From: Aliiroseovarius sp. S1339
Lineage (GTDB): Bacteria > Pseudomonadota > Alphaproteobacteria > Rhodobacterales > Rhodobacteraceae
Length of the DNA stretch: 64,000 nt
NCBI RefSeq assembly: GCF_023195695.1
Contig: NZ_JALPQG010000010.1
Location: 1 to 64,000, forward strand
Reading direction: 5' to 3'
This document shows, piece after piece, positions 18,712 to 28,226 of the stretch. The translations under genes were made by a program, and so were the position numbers. The notes below the pieces were generated by a model, which was not told the origin of the DNA, did not search any database, and saw nothing but the letters and a program-made list of their open reading frames with translations. Each line of letters opens with the position of its first letter. Positions within the stretch are counted from its first letter, which is position 1.

Positions 18712-21159
18712 TCAGTTCGCATCCTCCGGCGGCGGGTTCTTCAGGCGGTCCACTTCGGCGTCGATGGTGGCGGCGAAGTCAGGCAGGTTGGCGGGATCCA
18801 GCATCGCTTTGGTTTTGTCGAACTGTGCCAATGCGTCGTCTGTGCGACCCGCCGCGGCATATGCCATCGCCAGATGAAACTGCACCGTCGCGTTTGTGTC
18901 CAGCGCAGCGGCGGCGGGTTCCAGATGGGCGACCGCCTCGTCATAGTTTTGCAGGCGATAGGCGATCCAGCCATAGGTGTCCTGAAACGGTGCCACATCA
19001 GTGCCACGCAACCGCCGTGCAACCACATAGGCGCGTTCAAGGCTTTCGGTGTCAGCGCGGTGATCGGCCAGAAGGCTGGCAAGGTTGTTGGCCACAATCA
19101 GGTTGCTGCTGTCGGCGGCATAAAGGGTTTCATAGACCGTGATCGCGCCGTCGATATCGCCAGCCTGCTCAAGCTCTCCGGCTTCGATCCACATCAGCTC
19201 GGCGTTGTCAGGCAGTTTGGCGCGGGCGGCGGCCAGCGTCGTCATGGCAGCGTCTTGGTCGCCACTGCTGCGTTGCAGGCGATACAGGGCGACCCAAGTC
19301 TCGGGCCGCTGGTCGTCTTCCTCCAGAAGGGCGCTGAAAATGGCTTGCGATTCTGCCACGCGATTGCTTTGCGCCAGGATCGAGGCACGCACAAAACGCA
19401 GCATCGGTGCATCCGGCGTGGCCTGAAGCAGCTTGTCGACATGGGCCAACGCCTCTTTCGTGTCGCCGCGTTCCAGCAGGCGTCGGATGATGGCAATATC
19501 GGCATTATCGGCGGCGTCGCTGGTTGACGCGACCGATTCCAGAAAGGCCGTCAGTTCGGAATCGCGGTTCTGTGCGGCCAGCTTGCGCGCGGTCAGGCTG
19601 TTGGCAATCTCGGTTGTGTCTTCGCGATCAAACCCTCGCAGGGTTTTGGCAACGTGCTCGCTGCGCCCCCAATCCTGCATGTCGATATAAAGACGCCCCA
19701 GATCCGTCAGAATCTGCACGTTATCGGGTTGCACGCGCAGCGCACCCAACAGCGCATCTTCAGCGGGGCGCAATTTGCCCTGCGATATCAGGTGGCGGGC
19801 ATAGCGCATGCTTTCCGCAGCGCCGTTGCCCGAATTTTCGACCGCAAGGGCCAGCATTTCCGACATCAGATCCTGGTTGCCGTCACGTTCATGCGCAAGC
19901 GCCATCAGGGTCATGATCTCGGGATCATTCGGGCTGTCGGCCAAGGCTGCGCGCAAGGTCATGATCGCGTCGCCCGTCTGATCATCTTCGATCAGCCATT
20001 CAGCGCGACGTTTCAAAGCTTCGGAATGGGTGGAATCGCGTTCCAACACCTCTTCTATCAGGGCGCGGGCACCGACCGGGTTGCCGGTAATGTCGAGCAT
20101 CCGCGCAAGGCCGACCTTAACATTATCGGTGTTTTCGGAAGGCTCCGCGCCGTCCAAAATGGTCTGCATTTCGGCAATTGCATCATCGCGCGCACCCGTG
20201 TCGAAGTTGATCGAGGCACGCAGCGACCGATGCAACGCCTCATGCGGGCCGCCTGCGGCAATCATCTTGTCCAGTTCGGCTTTGGCCGCATCCTTACCGC
20301 GGAATTCGGACAAAAATCGGATCAAAGTCGCCCCGGCTTCGGGGCTTTCGTCCTGCGGATCGACGCGGTCGCGCAACAGGGCTTCGGCCTGGTCGATGTT
20401 GCCGCGCGAGATGTGCCATTGCACAAGCGCTGCCAGAATTTGTTCGTCCTCAGGGAAGGTTTTGACCATCTCGGTCAATTGCTCTTTCACAGCAAGGGCG
20501 TCGTTGGTTGCATATAGAATGCCAAGCCTCTTTTGCAGCAAATCAAGCGCATCGGGTTCATGTTCCAGCGCCGCATCCACCGCCTTCAACGCGTTGGACC
20601 AGTCTTTCAGCCGGGCATAGTCGTCAATCACAAGACGGTGCAACCCCGGATGAGCGGGATCGCGCGCCAGCAAGTCAAGCGTGTCGGACTGAGCCTTGAC
20701 GCGCGCCGCTTCATCTCCGGCAAGAACGGCATCGCGATAGGCCAACGCCACCAGAGCCACCCGCACGTTCGGGTCATCGGGCGCAAGTTTGGCGGCGTAT
20801 TCGCCGTGGCGGCGCAGCTCGTCCCAGTTGCCATTTTCCAACGCCATGTCCGTCAGCGCCTTGCGGCCTTCCAGATCATCCGGGTATTGCTCGACCAGCC
20901 GCAGATATTGGCCGTAGGCCTCGGCGACCTCGCCGCTATCGCGCTGCATCTTCGCATATGTAAGCCGCGCTTCACGGTGCTGTCCGTTCAGGTCAAAGAC
21001 GTTCCGAAACTCGACAACAGCGCGCGCTGTATCGCCGTTTTCCATATGCGCAAGCGCGGCTTTGAAATGGTCTTCGGCGCGTTCTTCTGCCGATTGGCAG
21101 CTTGACAGAACAGTCAGGGCGCAGGCCAGAAAAATGCCGGGAAGGATGCGATGGGTCAT
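18712..21159 (-). CDS. TPR-repeat lipoprotein of the exosortase/EPS system (PrsT-like)
   Basis: This 815-aa protein begins with a lipoprotein signal (ACALTVLSSCQS, lipobox Cys about residue 21) followed by about 18-20 tetratricopeptide-type helical pairs (for example AEDHFKAALAHMENGDTARA, AVAHLEPAAAALDTNATVQF and FHLAMAYAAAGRTDDALAQF). The length and lipoprotein start resemble the large TPR lipoproteins found beside PEP-CTERM/exosortase loci. It likely sits in the outer membrane or periplasm and scaffolds export or assembly. It lies between the exosortase and the sorted substrate on the same strand, which supports one functional unit. Confidence 0.78.
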   Translation of the reverse strand: MTHRILPGIFLACALTVLSSCQSAEERAEDHFKAALAHMENGDTARAVVEFRNVFDLNGQHREARLTYAKMQRDSGEVAEAYGQYLRLVEQYPDDLEGRKALTDMALENGNWDELRRHGEYAAKLAPDDPNVRVALVALAYRDAVLAGDEAARVKAQSDTLDLLARDPAHPGLHRLVIDDYARLKDWSNALKAVDAALEHEPDALDLLQKRLGILYATNDALAVKEQLTEMVKTFPEDEQILAALVQWHISRGNIDQAEALLRDRVDPQDESPEAGATLIRFLSEFRGKDAAKAELDKMIAAGGPHEALHRSLRASINFDTGARDDAIAEMQTILDGAEPSENTDNVKVGLARMLDITGNPVGARALIEEVLERDSTHSEALKRRAEWLIEDDQTGDAIMTLRAALADSPNDPEIMTLMALAHERDGNQDLMSEMLALAVENSGNGAAESMRYARHLISQGKLRPAEDALLGALRVQPDNVQILTDLGRLYIDMQDWGRSEHVAKTLRGFDREDTTEIANSLTARKLAAQNRDSELTAFLESVASTSDAADNADIAIIRRLLERGDTKEALAHVDKLLQATPDAPMLRFVRASILAQSNRVAESQAIFSALLEEDDQRPETWVALYRLQRSSGDQDAAMTTLAAARAKLPDNAELMWIEAGELEQAGDIDGAITVYETLYAADSSNLIVANNLASLLADHRADTESLERAYVVARRLRGTDVAPFQDTYGWIAYRLQNYDEAVAHLEPAAAALDTNATVQFHLAMAYAAAGRTDDALAQFDKTKAMLDPANLPDFAATIDAEVDRLKNPPPEDAN

Positions 21160-21336
21160 GGGTTACAAAGCTCTAATATTATTGGGCACGCGGGCCGCGT
21201 GCAGCGTATCAAATGTGTCTATAACACATATCTATACAAGTCATTTTGCGCAAACAGGTTCGTGGCGTGGCTGGGCGCGAAAATTCAACCCCGACCGCCC
21301 GCACCTGACAATGCCCAGATGAGAGGCGGCATGAAA

Positions 21337-21362
21337 AAAGGGCCGTGAAAACGGCCCTTTTT
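21337..21362 (-). terminator. Intrinsic terminator (bidirectional hairpin)
   Basis: AAAGGGCCGT (21337-21346), loop GAAA, and ACGGCCCTTT (21351-21360) form a perfect 10-bp hairpin with A/T-rich flanks on both sides. It lies 22 bp downstream of the minus-strand VPLPA-CTERM gene, whose transcript would end in a U-tract. Confidence 0.88.
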
Positions 21363-21383
21363 CCTGTCGTTAGATCCAGAGGA

Positions 21384-21953
21384 TCAAACGGCTTTTTTAC
21401 GCTTGCGCGACAGGGCACCAAGCCCGGCCAGACCACCCAGCAGCAGGAAACCAGCTGCAGGCAGCGGAACCGGTGCGACGGTGAAGCTTTTGATGCGGAA
21501 CCGGTCGTAGTAACCATCAGCGGCGATCGTGAACGACGACGCTTCGACATTACCGAAGTAATACGGGTTGCTCGAAGATTCGTTGGCAACTTTGCTGCCG
21601 TTGACATAAATGTCAGCGTCATCACTGCCGCGGAAGTACGAGAACGTGACCGACACAAGACGGACCGCTTTGTCGAACGTAAACGTGATCGCCTCGTCAA
21701 GGAAACCGTCCAGTTGTGCGGTGTTGTCACCCCAACCCGACACACCAAGGCCACCCCCGGTTTGTGTCAGATAGTCATTGAACGGACCACGGCGCCACGG
21801 GTCGATTGAACCCGAAACATAGCCTGATTTGAACGAACCCATTTGACCCAGCGAGGTTACGTCACCACCGCTTCTCAGATCGACAACGGTTGAAGCGCTT
21901 GCGGCCGTCGCGGTGAAACCTACGACTGCTACAGTTGCTAGAAGTTTCTTCAT
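21384..21953 (-). CDS. VPLPA-CTERM sorting-domain secreted protein
   Basis: This 189-aa exported protein has a Sec signal (KKLLATVAVVGFTATAASAS) and ends with the tripartite sorting tail PVPLPAAGFLLLGGLAGLGA followed by the basic SRKRKK. That is VPLPA, then a transmembrane helix, then a cytoplasmic Arg/Lys cluster, the recognition signal for XrtD-type exosortases. The central region is beta-rich and has no recognised domain. AAGGGGA precedes the ATG. It lies just upstream of the TPR lipoprotein and exosortase on the same strand and is the only substrate of this kind seen in the window. Likely role: a surface or matrix protein co-exported with the polysaccharide. Confidence 0.9.
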   Translation of the reverse strand: MKKLLATVAVVGFTATAASASTVVDLRSGGDVTSLGQMGSFKSGYVSGSIDPWRRGPFNDYLTQTGGGLGVSGWGDNTAQLDGFLDEAITFTFDKAVRLVSVTFSYFRGSDDADIYVNGSKVANESSSNPYYFGNVEASSFTIAADGYYDRFRIKSFTVAPVPLPAAGFLLLGGLAGLGALSRKRKKAV

Positions 21954-22170
21954 TTTTTTCCCCTTCTTCGTAATAAATTTTTGATACTAAATATCACTCG
22001 TGCAAAATACACCACCACGGAAAAATTACCATGCGGCCGAGCGAGTGTCACCAGAAATTTAGGCAAATTCGACAGGAAAATGGCAAGAATGCGATTTTTC
22101 AAACCCTTAGGTGTGACCTGTCCGGGCGATAAGCTAACATTGTGTAATAAGGCGAAACAATGGGTGACTG

Positions 22171-23823
22171 TCAGCGCGTCTGCTGAAAGACCGTTGGCAG
22201 GCCGCGTCGCCCCTCAATCACAGGATATTTGGGGGTTTGGCCCTCGACGCGACCCGTCGTGTCAAACGTCTGATCCCCATATTCCGAGCGCCGCCGCCAG
22301 CCGGTCATATCCGCGCCGTCATAAGTGAAATCGTCGGCCCATTCTGTCCGCGGAAACAGCAAGGGGTCATAGACTGCGCCATCGCGGGGGGTGCGCACAA
22401 GGCGGGTAATCCGCATGCGGGCGTCCGGCCCCGGAGCGTAATGGCGCGTTTCGTGACCCGGCAGTTGAACAGACAGAAACGCGGGCGCGCTGTCGTGGAC
22501 GCCATTATTGGCAATCACCGCGATATCCACCCGCGTTGATGACATATCAGGCGATCCCGCCACGACATTGGCGCCCTGCCAGCCCAGCGTGATCCGGGCC
22601 GAGGTTCCAGCCTCGTCCAGCACGTCAATATCAACCTGCCGCCCGTCGCCGCGCAACAGCACCCAGTCAAAGGTCAGCGGGCGATCATTCGGGTCTTTGG
22701 TGTCTTCGACGCTCAGCACCATCTCGCGCTCAAAGCGGTGGCTGCGCCAGATGCGCGCGATGGCGGATGGCGTGTCAAACAGCCGTTCGCTAAGGCCGTC
22801 GCCGAACATCTCAACGCCCGGCTGCGCGACAGGTTCGCTTAGCACCGACAAACGGACCATGGGGGGGATGTCTTCCGGCTTGATCGTGTTGGCCAGCGCC
22901 ACCATCCGCCCTAGGTTCAGGCCACGCGACGGAAAGACGGTGGGGTGGGCGATGGCGGCGCGATAATCACCGCGACTGCTGACCTGATCGCGGCTGCGGC
23001 GAAACACCATCTGCACGGTTGGCGCAAGCAACCCCGCTTCCATCAGCCGCGCCTTGGTCGTGGGGCGGAAGGCGGCAAGGATCATTGCCAATGCCTCAAG
23101 ATGCGGCTGATCCGAGCCTGAGGAGCCCTGCGAAATGATATAATAAGGTGTATTGGCCGGAAACATATCGGTGCCGCCCGGTTCGTGATCCCTGTATGAC
23201 GGATAGACATGGATCTGACCGGTCACATAGTTCTGATACAGCGCCTCCGCGCCATCGCCCAAACCGCCACCCGCCATGCCGGTCAAAACCAGACGCGGCA
23301 GGGATCGTGTAAAGGGCCCTCGGGTCAGGGCGGTGGATGAATTGCCGATGACCGGCGCGTCAAACAACAAGCCCACAGCGGGGCCATAGTCGATGTTCTG
23401 GTCGCGCAGCAAAGGGTGATACAGCAATTCGGTCAACTGCGGATGGCCTGCCAATTTTAGTCGCGAATGCCCGCGATCACGGTTCTCATACAAATCGCCG
23501 CGATTGCCCGCCGCCGCCCCGCGCGCGACCAACTGGGCCAGCAGTTTATGGCCGGGCAGTTCTTTGTGGCGGCCAAGCACCGGCGCGTTTTTGAGGTTGG
23601 GAAACGTGACCTGCACAGTGGGGCGCGTGGCCAGCGGTGGGGGCGGCAAATGCACCGGCGCGACATAGGCGACCCCGCCATTGACGACCACCGGCTGAGG
23701 GCTGGTTTCCTCCGCGTCTTGCACCTGGTCTTGCGCCTGCCCGGGCAGGCTGACGCATGAAAATAGGCCCAAAACAAGCGCCGCGACCGGCAGCACGCTG
23801 CGTATTGTGCGAGGCGTTTTCAT
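22171..23823 (-). CDS. Exported protein of unknown function
   Basis: This is a 550-aa protein with an N-terminal signal-like segment (IRSVLPVAALVLGLFSCVSL), whose Cys could be a lipobox. The mature part contains a proline-rich stretch (VHLPPPPLATRPTVQVTFPN), then an alpha/beta region with FPANTPYYIISQGSSGSDQP and AHPTVFPSRGLNLGRM, and a C-terminal Ig-like stretch (VDIAVIANNGVHDSAPAFLS). I do not recognise the family. The ATG at 23823 is chosen because GGGGGAG lies five bases upstream; a TTG at 23835 overlaps that site. It starts 15 bp after the membrane-protein gene and is probably co-transcribed with it. Confidence 0.7.
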   Translation of the reverse strand: MKTPRTIRSVLPVAALVLGLFSCVSLPGQAQDQVQDAEETSPQPVVVNGGVAYVAPVHLPPPPLATRPTVQVTFPNLKNAPVLGRHKELPGHKLLAQLVARGAAAGNRGDLYENRDRGHSRLKLAGHPQLTELLYHPLLRDQNIDYGPAVGLLFDAPVIGNSSTALTRGPFTRSLPRLVLTGMAGGGLGDGAEALYQNYVTGQIHVYPSYRDHEPGGTDMFPANTPYYIISQGSSGSDQPHLEALAMILAAFRPTTKARLMEAGLLAPTVQMVFRRSRDQVSSRGDYRAAIAHPTVFPSRGLNLGRMVALANTIKPEDIPPMVRLSVLSEPVAQPGVEMFGDGLSERLFDTPSAIARIWRSHRFEREMVLSVEDTKDPNDRPLTFDWVLLRGDGRQVDIDVLDEAGTSARITLGWQGANVVAGSPDMSSTRVDIAVIANNGVHDSAPAFLSVQLPGHETRHYAPGPDARMRITRLVRTPRDGAVYDPLLFPRTEWADDFTYDGADMTGWRRRSEYGDQTFDTTGRVEGQTPKYPVIEGRRGLPTVFQQTR

Positions 23824-23838
23824 AATCTCCCCCAAACA

Positions 23839-24525
23839 TCACCGGTGCAATGATGGCAACTGGCCATGCAGCCGCCAAACCTGCCAGACCGCAACGATCA
23901 AAAGGATCGGGCCAGCCATTTCCAAAAGGCGCGACGCGGCGTCCAATGACACGTCATCCACCACATGGAACACTGTGAACAGACGCAGCCCAAAGAACAG
24001 CCCCAACGCGACGACGCCCGACAGCTCCAACCACATATGTGCCAGCGACCGGCGCAGGCCGATTACGATCCACACCACCCAGACCCCGACCATCCCGGTC
24101 ACGATGACGGAGGCAACAAGCTGCACGCCACGGCGCGCGCCATACCAGCCTTGCGCCCGCGCGATGCACCGACCCGCGGCCAGTAGATAGGTCTGCAAAT
24201 CAAGCTGCTTGTTCAGCGTAAGCAGCACCAAAAACACGGCCGTGGACAGCCAGAACCACCGCTCAAAACGTCGCTCGGTTCCCGTGAAAACCGGCGAACG
24301 TGCACAACGTAGCGACAGATAGGCCGCGACACATAACAGGCCCGTGGTCAGCCACCCCAAGGCGGTCGGGTCGCCGATAACAGGGTTCCACGTCGATTTT
24401 GCGCACGTCCAATAGACATTCGGGGTTGCTGGCATCAGGTCCGGCTTCTCAAATAAAATAGAATCACACGGTAATCCGCTCATATTACTACAATCCTCGC
24501 CCGTTGCCTCGTGGATTGACCGCAT
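23839..24525 (-). CDS. Hypothetical membrane protein
   Basis: This 228-aa protein has about five hydrophobic segments: near ALGWLTTGLLCVAAYLSL, WFWLSTAVFLVLLTL, VASVIVTGMVGVWVVWIVI, LSGVVALGLFFGLRLFTVFH and ILLIVAVWQVW. No family is recognised. The N-terminus is uncertain because in-frame ATGs occur at codons 15 and 31; the first transmembrane segment begins after both, so all three starts give the same membrane core. It lies 15 bp upstream of the exported protein at 22171-23823 and probably works with it. Confidence 0.65.
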   Translation of the reverse strand: MRSIHEATGEDCSNMSGLPCDSILFEKPDLMPATPNVYWTCAKSTWNPVIGDPTALGWLTTGLLCVAAYLSLRCARSPVFTGTERRFERWFWLSTAVFLVLLTLNKQLDLQTYLLAAGRCIARAQGWYGARRGVQLVASVIVTGMVGVWVVWIVIGLRRSLAHMWLELSGVVALGLFFGLRLFTVFHVVDDVSLDAASRLLEMAGPILLIVAVWQVWRLHGQLPSLHR

Positions 24526-24620
24526 AAAGGCGCGATTTGACCAATGCCCTGGGGTTGCCTAATTTGATCGTCACGGTCGGCGCGCCCTGCCCCCGACCGC
24601 ATCAAGGATACGCCAAGATC

Positions 24621-25751
24621 ATGAAACCTTTAGATATTTACGACGTCGACACGGTGGTTGCAGGTGGCGGAGTCATTGGCATCGCGATTGCCCGCGCGCT
24701 GGCTATGGCGGGGCGCGAGGTCTGGCTTTTGGAAAAAAACGCCCATATTGGCGAGGAAACCAGCGCCCGCAATTCCGAGGTTATTCACGCCGGCATCTAT
24801 TACGATCACGGGTCGCTGAAGGCGCGCCATTGTGTGCGGGGCAAGACCCTTCTTTACGACTATTGCGCAGACAGGGGTGTGGCGCATCGACGGTGCGGCA
24901 AGCTGATCGTGGCATCTCGCGAAGGCGAGGTGTCGCGGCTGTCAGGCATCGCAGACCGCGCGCGCCAAAACGGCGTTGACGACCTTGAGTTGCTGGACGC
25001 CAAGACGGCCTTGCAGATGGAACCGGACCTGCGCGTGCAAGCCGCCTTGTGGTCGCCATCCACCGGTATAGTGGACAGCCACGCTTTGATGCTGTCCTTG
25101 CTTGGCGACGCCGAGGCCCACGGGGCTACAACCGCGCTTCGCGCCCAAATAACCGGCGGCAAGCTGGAAACAGACGGCCGCGTGACGCTTGATGTCCATG
25201 GCGAAGACCCCGTGCGCCTGCGCGCGCGATCTTTCATCAACGCCACAGGGCTTTGGACGTCCAAACTGATGCAATCCATCGACGGCCTGCCGTCCCCGCC
25301 CGATCTGGCCCTTGTGAAAGGGAACTATTTCCTGCTCAGTCGCAAAGCCCCGTTTTCCCGACTGATCTATCCAGTGCCGGCAGATGGCGGGCTGGGCGTT
25401 CACCTGACGCTTGACCTGGGCGGTCAGGCGAAATTTGGCCCCGATACCGAATGGCTGGACACAAGCAATCCGGCCGACATCGACTACGGCGTCAGCGGGG
25501 ACGCGCGCGCTGCGTTTGCCGACGCTATCCGGCAATACTGGCCCGCGATCACGGACGCCGATCTTGTGCCCGGCTATGCCGGCGTTCGTCCCAAAGTGGC
25601 GGGGGCCGATTACCCGGACTTTCAGATTGATGGGCCGGATGATCACGGGCTTGGACCGCATGTCTTCCTGCACGGGATCGAGTCTCCGGGCCTGACCTCA
25701 TGCTTGTCGATTGCGGACCATGTGGCCGGTTTGCTGGCGCATCAACGCTGA
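24621..25751 (+). CDS. FAD-dependent oxidoreductase, L-2-hydroxyglutarate oxidase (LhgO)-like
   Basis: This is a 376-aa DAO-fold flavoprotein. VDTVVAGGGVIGIAIARALA is the FAD-binding motif, and TSARNSEVIHAGIYYDHGSL followed by KARHCVRGK matches the highly conserved segment of L-2-hydroxyglutarate dehydrogenases/oxidases. LVKGNYFLLSRKAPFSRLIY and the C-terminal HGIESPGLTSCLSIADHVA also fit. The family oxidises L-2-hydroxyglutarate to 2-oxoglutarate and repairs this metabolite by-product. The ATG at 24621 is preferred over an upstream start at 24537, because the added residues would be non-conserved. It is divergent from the membrane-protein gene at 24525 and has no obvious polysaccharide role. 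Confidence 0.8.
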   Translation: MKPLDIYDVDTVVAGGGVIGIAIARALAMAGREVWLLEKNAHIGEETSARNSEVIHAGIYYDHGSLKARHCVRGKTLLYDYCADRGVAHRRCGKLIVASREGEVSRLSGIADRARQNGVDDLELLDAKTALQMEPDLRVQAALWSPSTGIVDSHALMLSLLGDAEAHGATTALRAQITGGKLETDGRVTLDVHGEDPVRLRARSFINATGLWTSKLMQSIDGLPSPPDLALVKGNYFLLSRKAPFSRLIYPVPADGGLGVHLTLDLGGQAKFGPDTEWLDTSNPADIDYGVSGDARAAFADAIRQYWPAITDADLVPGYAGVRPKVAGADYPDFQIDGPDDHGLGPHVFLHGIESPGLTSCLSIADHVAGLLAHQR

Positions 25752-25961
25752 CCCGCGGCTTCGCGCGAAAAAACAACAGGCTTGCCCCAACGCAATCGGG
25801 CGCTTAAAAACATACGAACCCCTGCGCCATATCCGTTTTAGCAGGGGCTCGGTCGATTTTGTTGATATCGCAGTCTTTTTTCTGCATGGTTTACGTGAAA
25901 ACGAATATTATTATTGTGATCGCCAGTTGAATGCTGGCCATTCCAAGACACGCTTGAATAT

Positions 25962-27113
25962 ATGCAGGGGGTTATTTTGACCGCATCGCAGATTGAGCCG
26001 GACGCACCTCGTGTCGCGTTATTGTCATTGAGAAATTTCGAAAATCATGTGTCCCGATCACATGGCTATGAATTTGAAGACACAATCAGCGAAGCGCTTG
26101 ACGCCGCCGAGGTCTTCCAGCCGACGACGCTTCCTTATGCACGAGCCTTGTTAAAATCGAAAAAATCACTGTCCGCCCTGACACAACACGCCAGCCGATT
26201 GCCGTGCGGGTTGCGGTCGGTAGAATTCAAACAGGATTATGACCTGTTTTTTTACAGCGTCGCGCATCTGGAAGATCTGCATTTCCTGTCGTCCCTGAAG
26301 GGATGGCGCGACAGATCAACCAAAGCGATTTGTTGGATACAAGAGCTGTGGCTGCAACGGCTGGATCAAATCCCCTCCCTTGTCGATCAACTGAACGCGT
26401 TTGACCATGTGATCTGCTCGTTCGTCGAAACGGCGCAAGCCTTGCGCGAAAAACTATCCGTCCCTGTTCTGTACCTACCTTGGGGCGTGGATATGATGCG
26501 GTTCTGTCCCTATCCCAACCCACCACAACGCGCGATTGATATGCTCAGCATCGGCGTGGCGCACCCGAACACCCACAAGGCACTGATCGAGTTCGCAGAC
26601 CAAGGCGGGTTCTTCTATTCCTATGAAACAATTTCCGGTCGCGCCATCATGCAGGATTATCGTGCGCACAGAGACAATTACATCGGACAGTTAAAGCGCG
26701 CCAAATACTTCTGCTCGTATATTGCCAAGGTCGAACGCACGCAGGAACGCGGCCAGCAGGTCGAATTTGGGCTGCGCTATCTGGAAGGGTTGGCGGCGGG
26801 GGCCATCGTGTTGGGCAACCTGATCGACAGCGACGCCTTCCGCGAACATATCGGCTGGCAAGACGCGGTGATCGACGCGCCTTATGACTGCCCGCAGATC
26901 GGCGACATCATCACCAAGCTAAACGAAGATCCGGCGCGCTGTGCGGCCATCCGTGCGCGTAATATGACCGAGTGTCTGACCCGTCACGACCATCTTCACC
27001 GCTGGGAAAAAGTGTTGGAACTGGCCGGATTGACCCCCCACCCGAAGCTGGAGGACCGCCGTGCGGCGCTGGCCGAACGCGTCAAGATGGTCGAAAAGGC
27101 GCCCGACAAATAG
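25962..27113 (+). CDS. Glycosyltransferase, GT-B type (CgeB/GT1-like)
   Basis: This 383-aa protein resembles spore-type/GT1 glycosyltransferases in its C-terminal half. QVEFGLRYLEGLAAGAIVLG is the donor-binding E-x7-E/GA motif region, and VLYLPWGVDMMRFCPYPNPP is the linker motif before the second Rossmann domain. The N-terminal half is alpha/beta without clear motifs. Translation may begin at 25962 (ATG) or at a TTG at 25977, which has AGGGGG five bases upstream; the difference is five residues. It is isolated from the other cluster genes by about 210 bp of AT-rich sequence. The donor and acceptor are unknown. Confidence 0.75.
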   Translation: MQGVILTASQIEPDAPRVALLSLRNFENHVSRSHGYEFEDTISEALDAAEVFQPTTLPYARALLKSKKSLSALTQHASRLPCGLRSVEFKQDYDLFFYSVAHLEDLHFLSSLKGWRDRSTKAICWIQELWLQRLDQIPSLVDQLNAFDHVICSFVETAQALREKLSVPVLYLPWGVDMMRFCPYPNPPQRAIDMLSIGVAHPNTHKALIEFADQGGFFYSYETISGRAIMQDYRAHRDNYIGQLKRAKYFCSYIAKVERTQERGQQVEFGLRYLEGLAAGAIVLGNLIDSDAFREHIGWQDAVIDAPYDCPQIGDIITKLNEDPARCAAIRARNMTECLTRHDHLHRWEKVLELAGLTPHPKLEDRRAALAERVKMVEKAPDK

Positions 27114-27161
27114 GTCGGGGCGACGCGAACGCCGCCCCGGATTGGGTATGAATGGCCCGGA

Positions 27162-28226
27162 TCAGCGGACCATGCGGAATTCGTCGTCCAGCCGCCCTTC
27201 GGCGACCAAGGCTTCCAACTGGGCCAGACGTTTGTATTTGCGGCCCTCAAAATCCTCGGACACAAGGCCGTATGATTTGACCGCGTCATACAATTGCTGC
27301 GCACCGCGCTTGGCGTCCCAGACCGGTTCGAACCCCGGTATCAAACGTTCGATCTTGGCCGAGCTCACGCGATAGGATCGGTTGTCGGGCCCCGCGTCAG
27401 ACGCATAGTCGATCTTGGACCCGTCAACAGTATTTGCCACAATCTCGGCCAGCTCTTTGATCTGATAGTTATTTTCCGTTCGGCACACGTTGAACGCTTC
27501 GCCCCGGATCGCATCGGCGTCCGCATCAAGCGCGGCCAAGAAAGCACGCGCCATATCCTCAACATGGATAATGGGGCGCCACGGCGTGCCGTCCGACATC
27601 ATCAGGATTTTGCCAGTGGTGTAAGCGTGCGCGATCAGGTTGTTCAACACGATGTCGAACCGCATCCGGGGGCTGACGCCATAAGCTGTCGCAAACCGCA
27701 GGAAGACCGGACAGAAATTATCATCCGCCAGCGGCTTCAGATCGCGTTCCGCCAACACCTTGGACACGCCATAATCGGTCTGCGGGTTCAGCTTGCCGCC
27801 TTCGTCCACCAACCCCTCGCCCGCCTTGCCATAGTTCGAGCAAGACGAGGCAAAGACGAAGCGTGAAACCCCCGCCTCTTTCGCGCAGCGTGCCACATGG
27901 ACAGTGCCTTCGTGGTTGATCTCTTGCGTCAATCCGGGGCGCAACTTGCCCAGCGGGTCATTGGACAGCGCCGCCAAGTGAACGACCGCATCAAAACCCC
28001 GCAGGTCATCAACCGTCAGATCGCGAATATCCTTGCCCAGATTGGGAATGTCCGGAACATCGCCACCGGGCGAAAAATCTGCTTGGTCAAAGAGATTTAT
28101 ATCGCACCCAGTCACCTGGATTCCCGCCGCGGCCAATACCGGGGCGGTGACCGTCCCCACGTAACCGAGATGCCCCGTTAGAAGCACTCGTCTCGTTTTC
28201 CCATGTTGCCCAGGGTCTGTTACCAT
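27162..28226 (-). CDS. NAD-dependent epimerase/dehydratase (extended SDR)
   Basis: This is a 354-aa extended SDR. VLLTGHLGYVGTVTAPVLAA carries the GxxGxxG NAD-binding loop, FVFASSCSNYGKAG has the active-site Ser region, and TDYGVSKVLAERDL contains the YxxxK pair. IIHVEDMARAFLAALD is usual in nucleotide-sugar epimerases. The ATG at 28226 is chosen; a TTG at 28244 lies inside the upstream gene. The first 140 bp overlap the 3' end of the cytidylyltransferase gene in another frame. With RfbF it could make a CDP-linked sugar, although the usual CDP-glucose 4,6-dehydratase partner is not present. Confidence 0.85.
   Translation of the reverse strand: MVTDPGQHGKTRRVLLTGHLGYVGTVTAPVLAAAGIQVTGCDINLFDQADFSPGGDVPDIPNLGKDIRDLTVDDLRGFDAVVHLAALSNDPLGKLRPGLTQEINHEGTVHVARCAKEAGVSRFVFASSCSNYGKAGEGLVDEGGKLNPQTDYGVSKVLAERDLKPLADDNFCPVFLRFATAYGVSPRMRFDIVLNNLIAHAYTTGKILMMSDGTPWRPIIHVEDMARAFLAALDADADAIRGEAFNVCRTENNYQIKELAEIVANTVDGSKIDYASDAGPDNRSYRVSSAKIERLIPGFEPVWDAKRGAQQLYDAVKSYGLVSEDFEGRKYKRLAQLEALVAEGRLDDEFRMVR

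Noticed and set aside
27116-27139. CGGGGCG/CGCCCCG hairpin between the convergent glycosyltransferase and SDR genes
   Set aside because: The stem is only seven bp with a 10-base loop and no U-tract on either strand, so it was not called a terminator.
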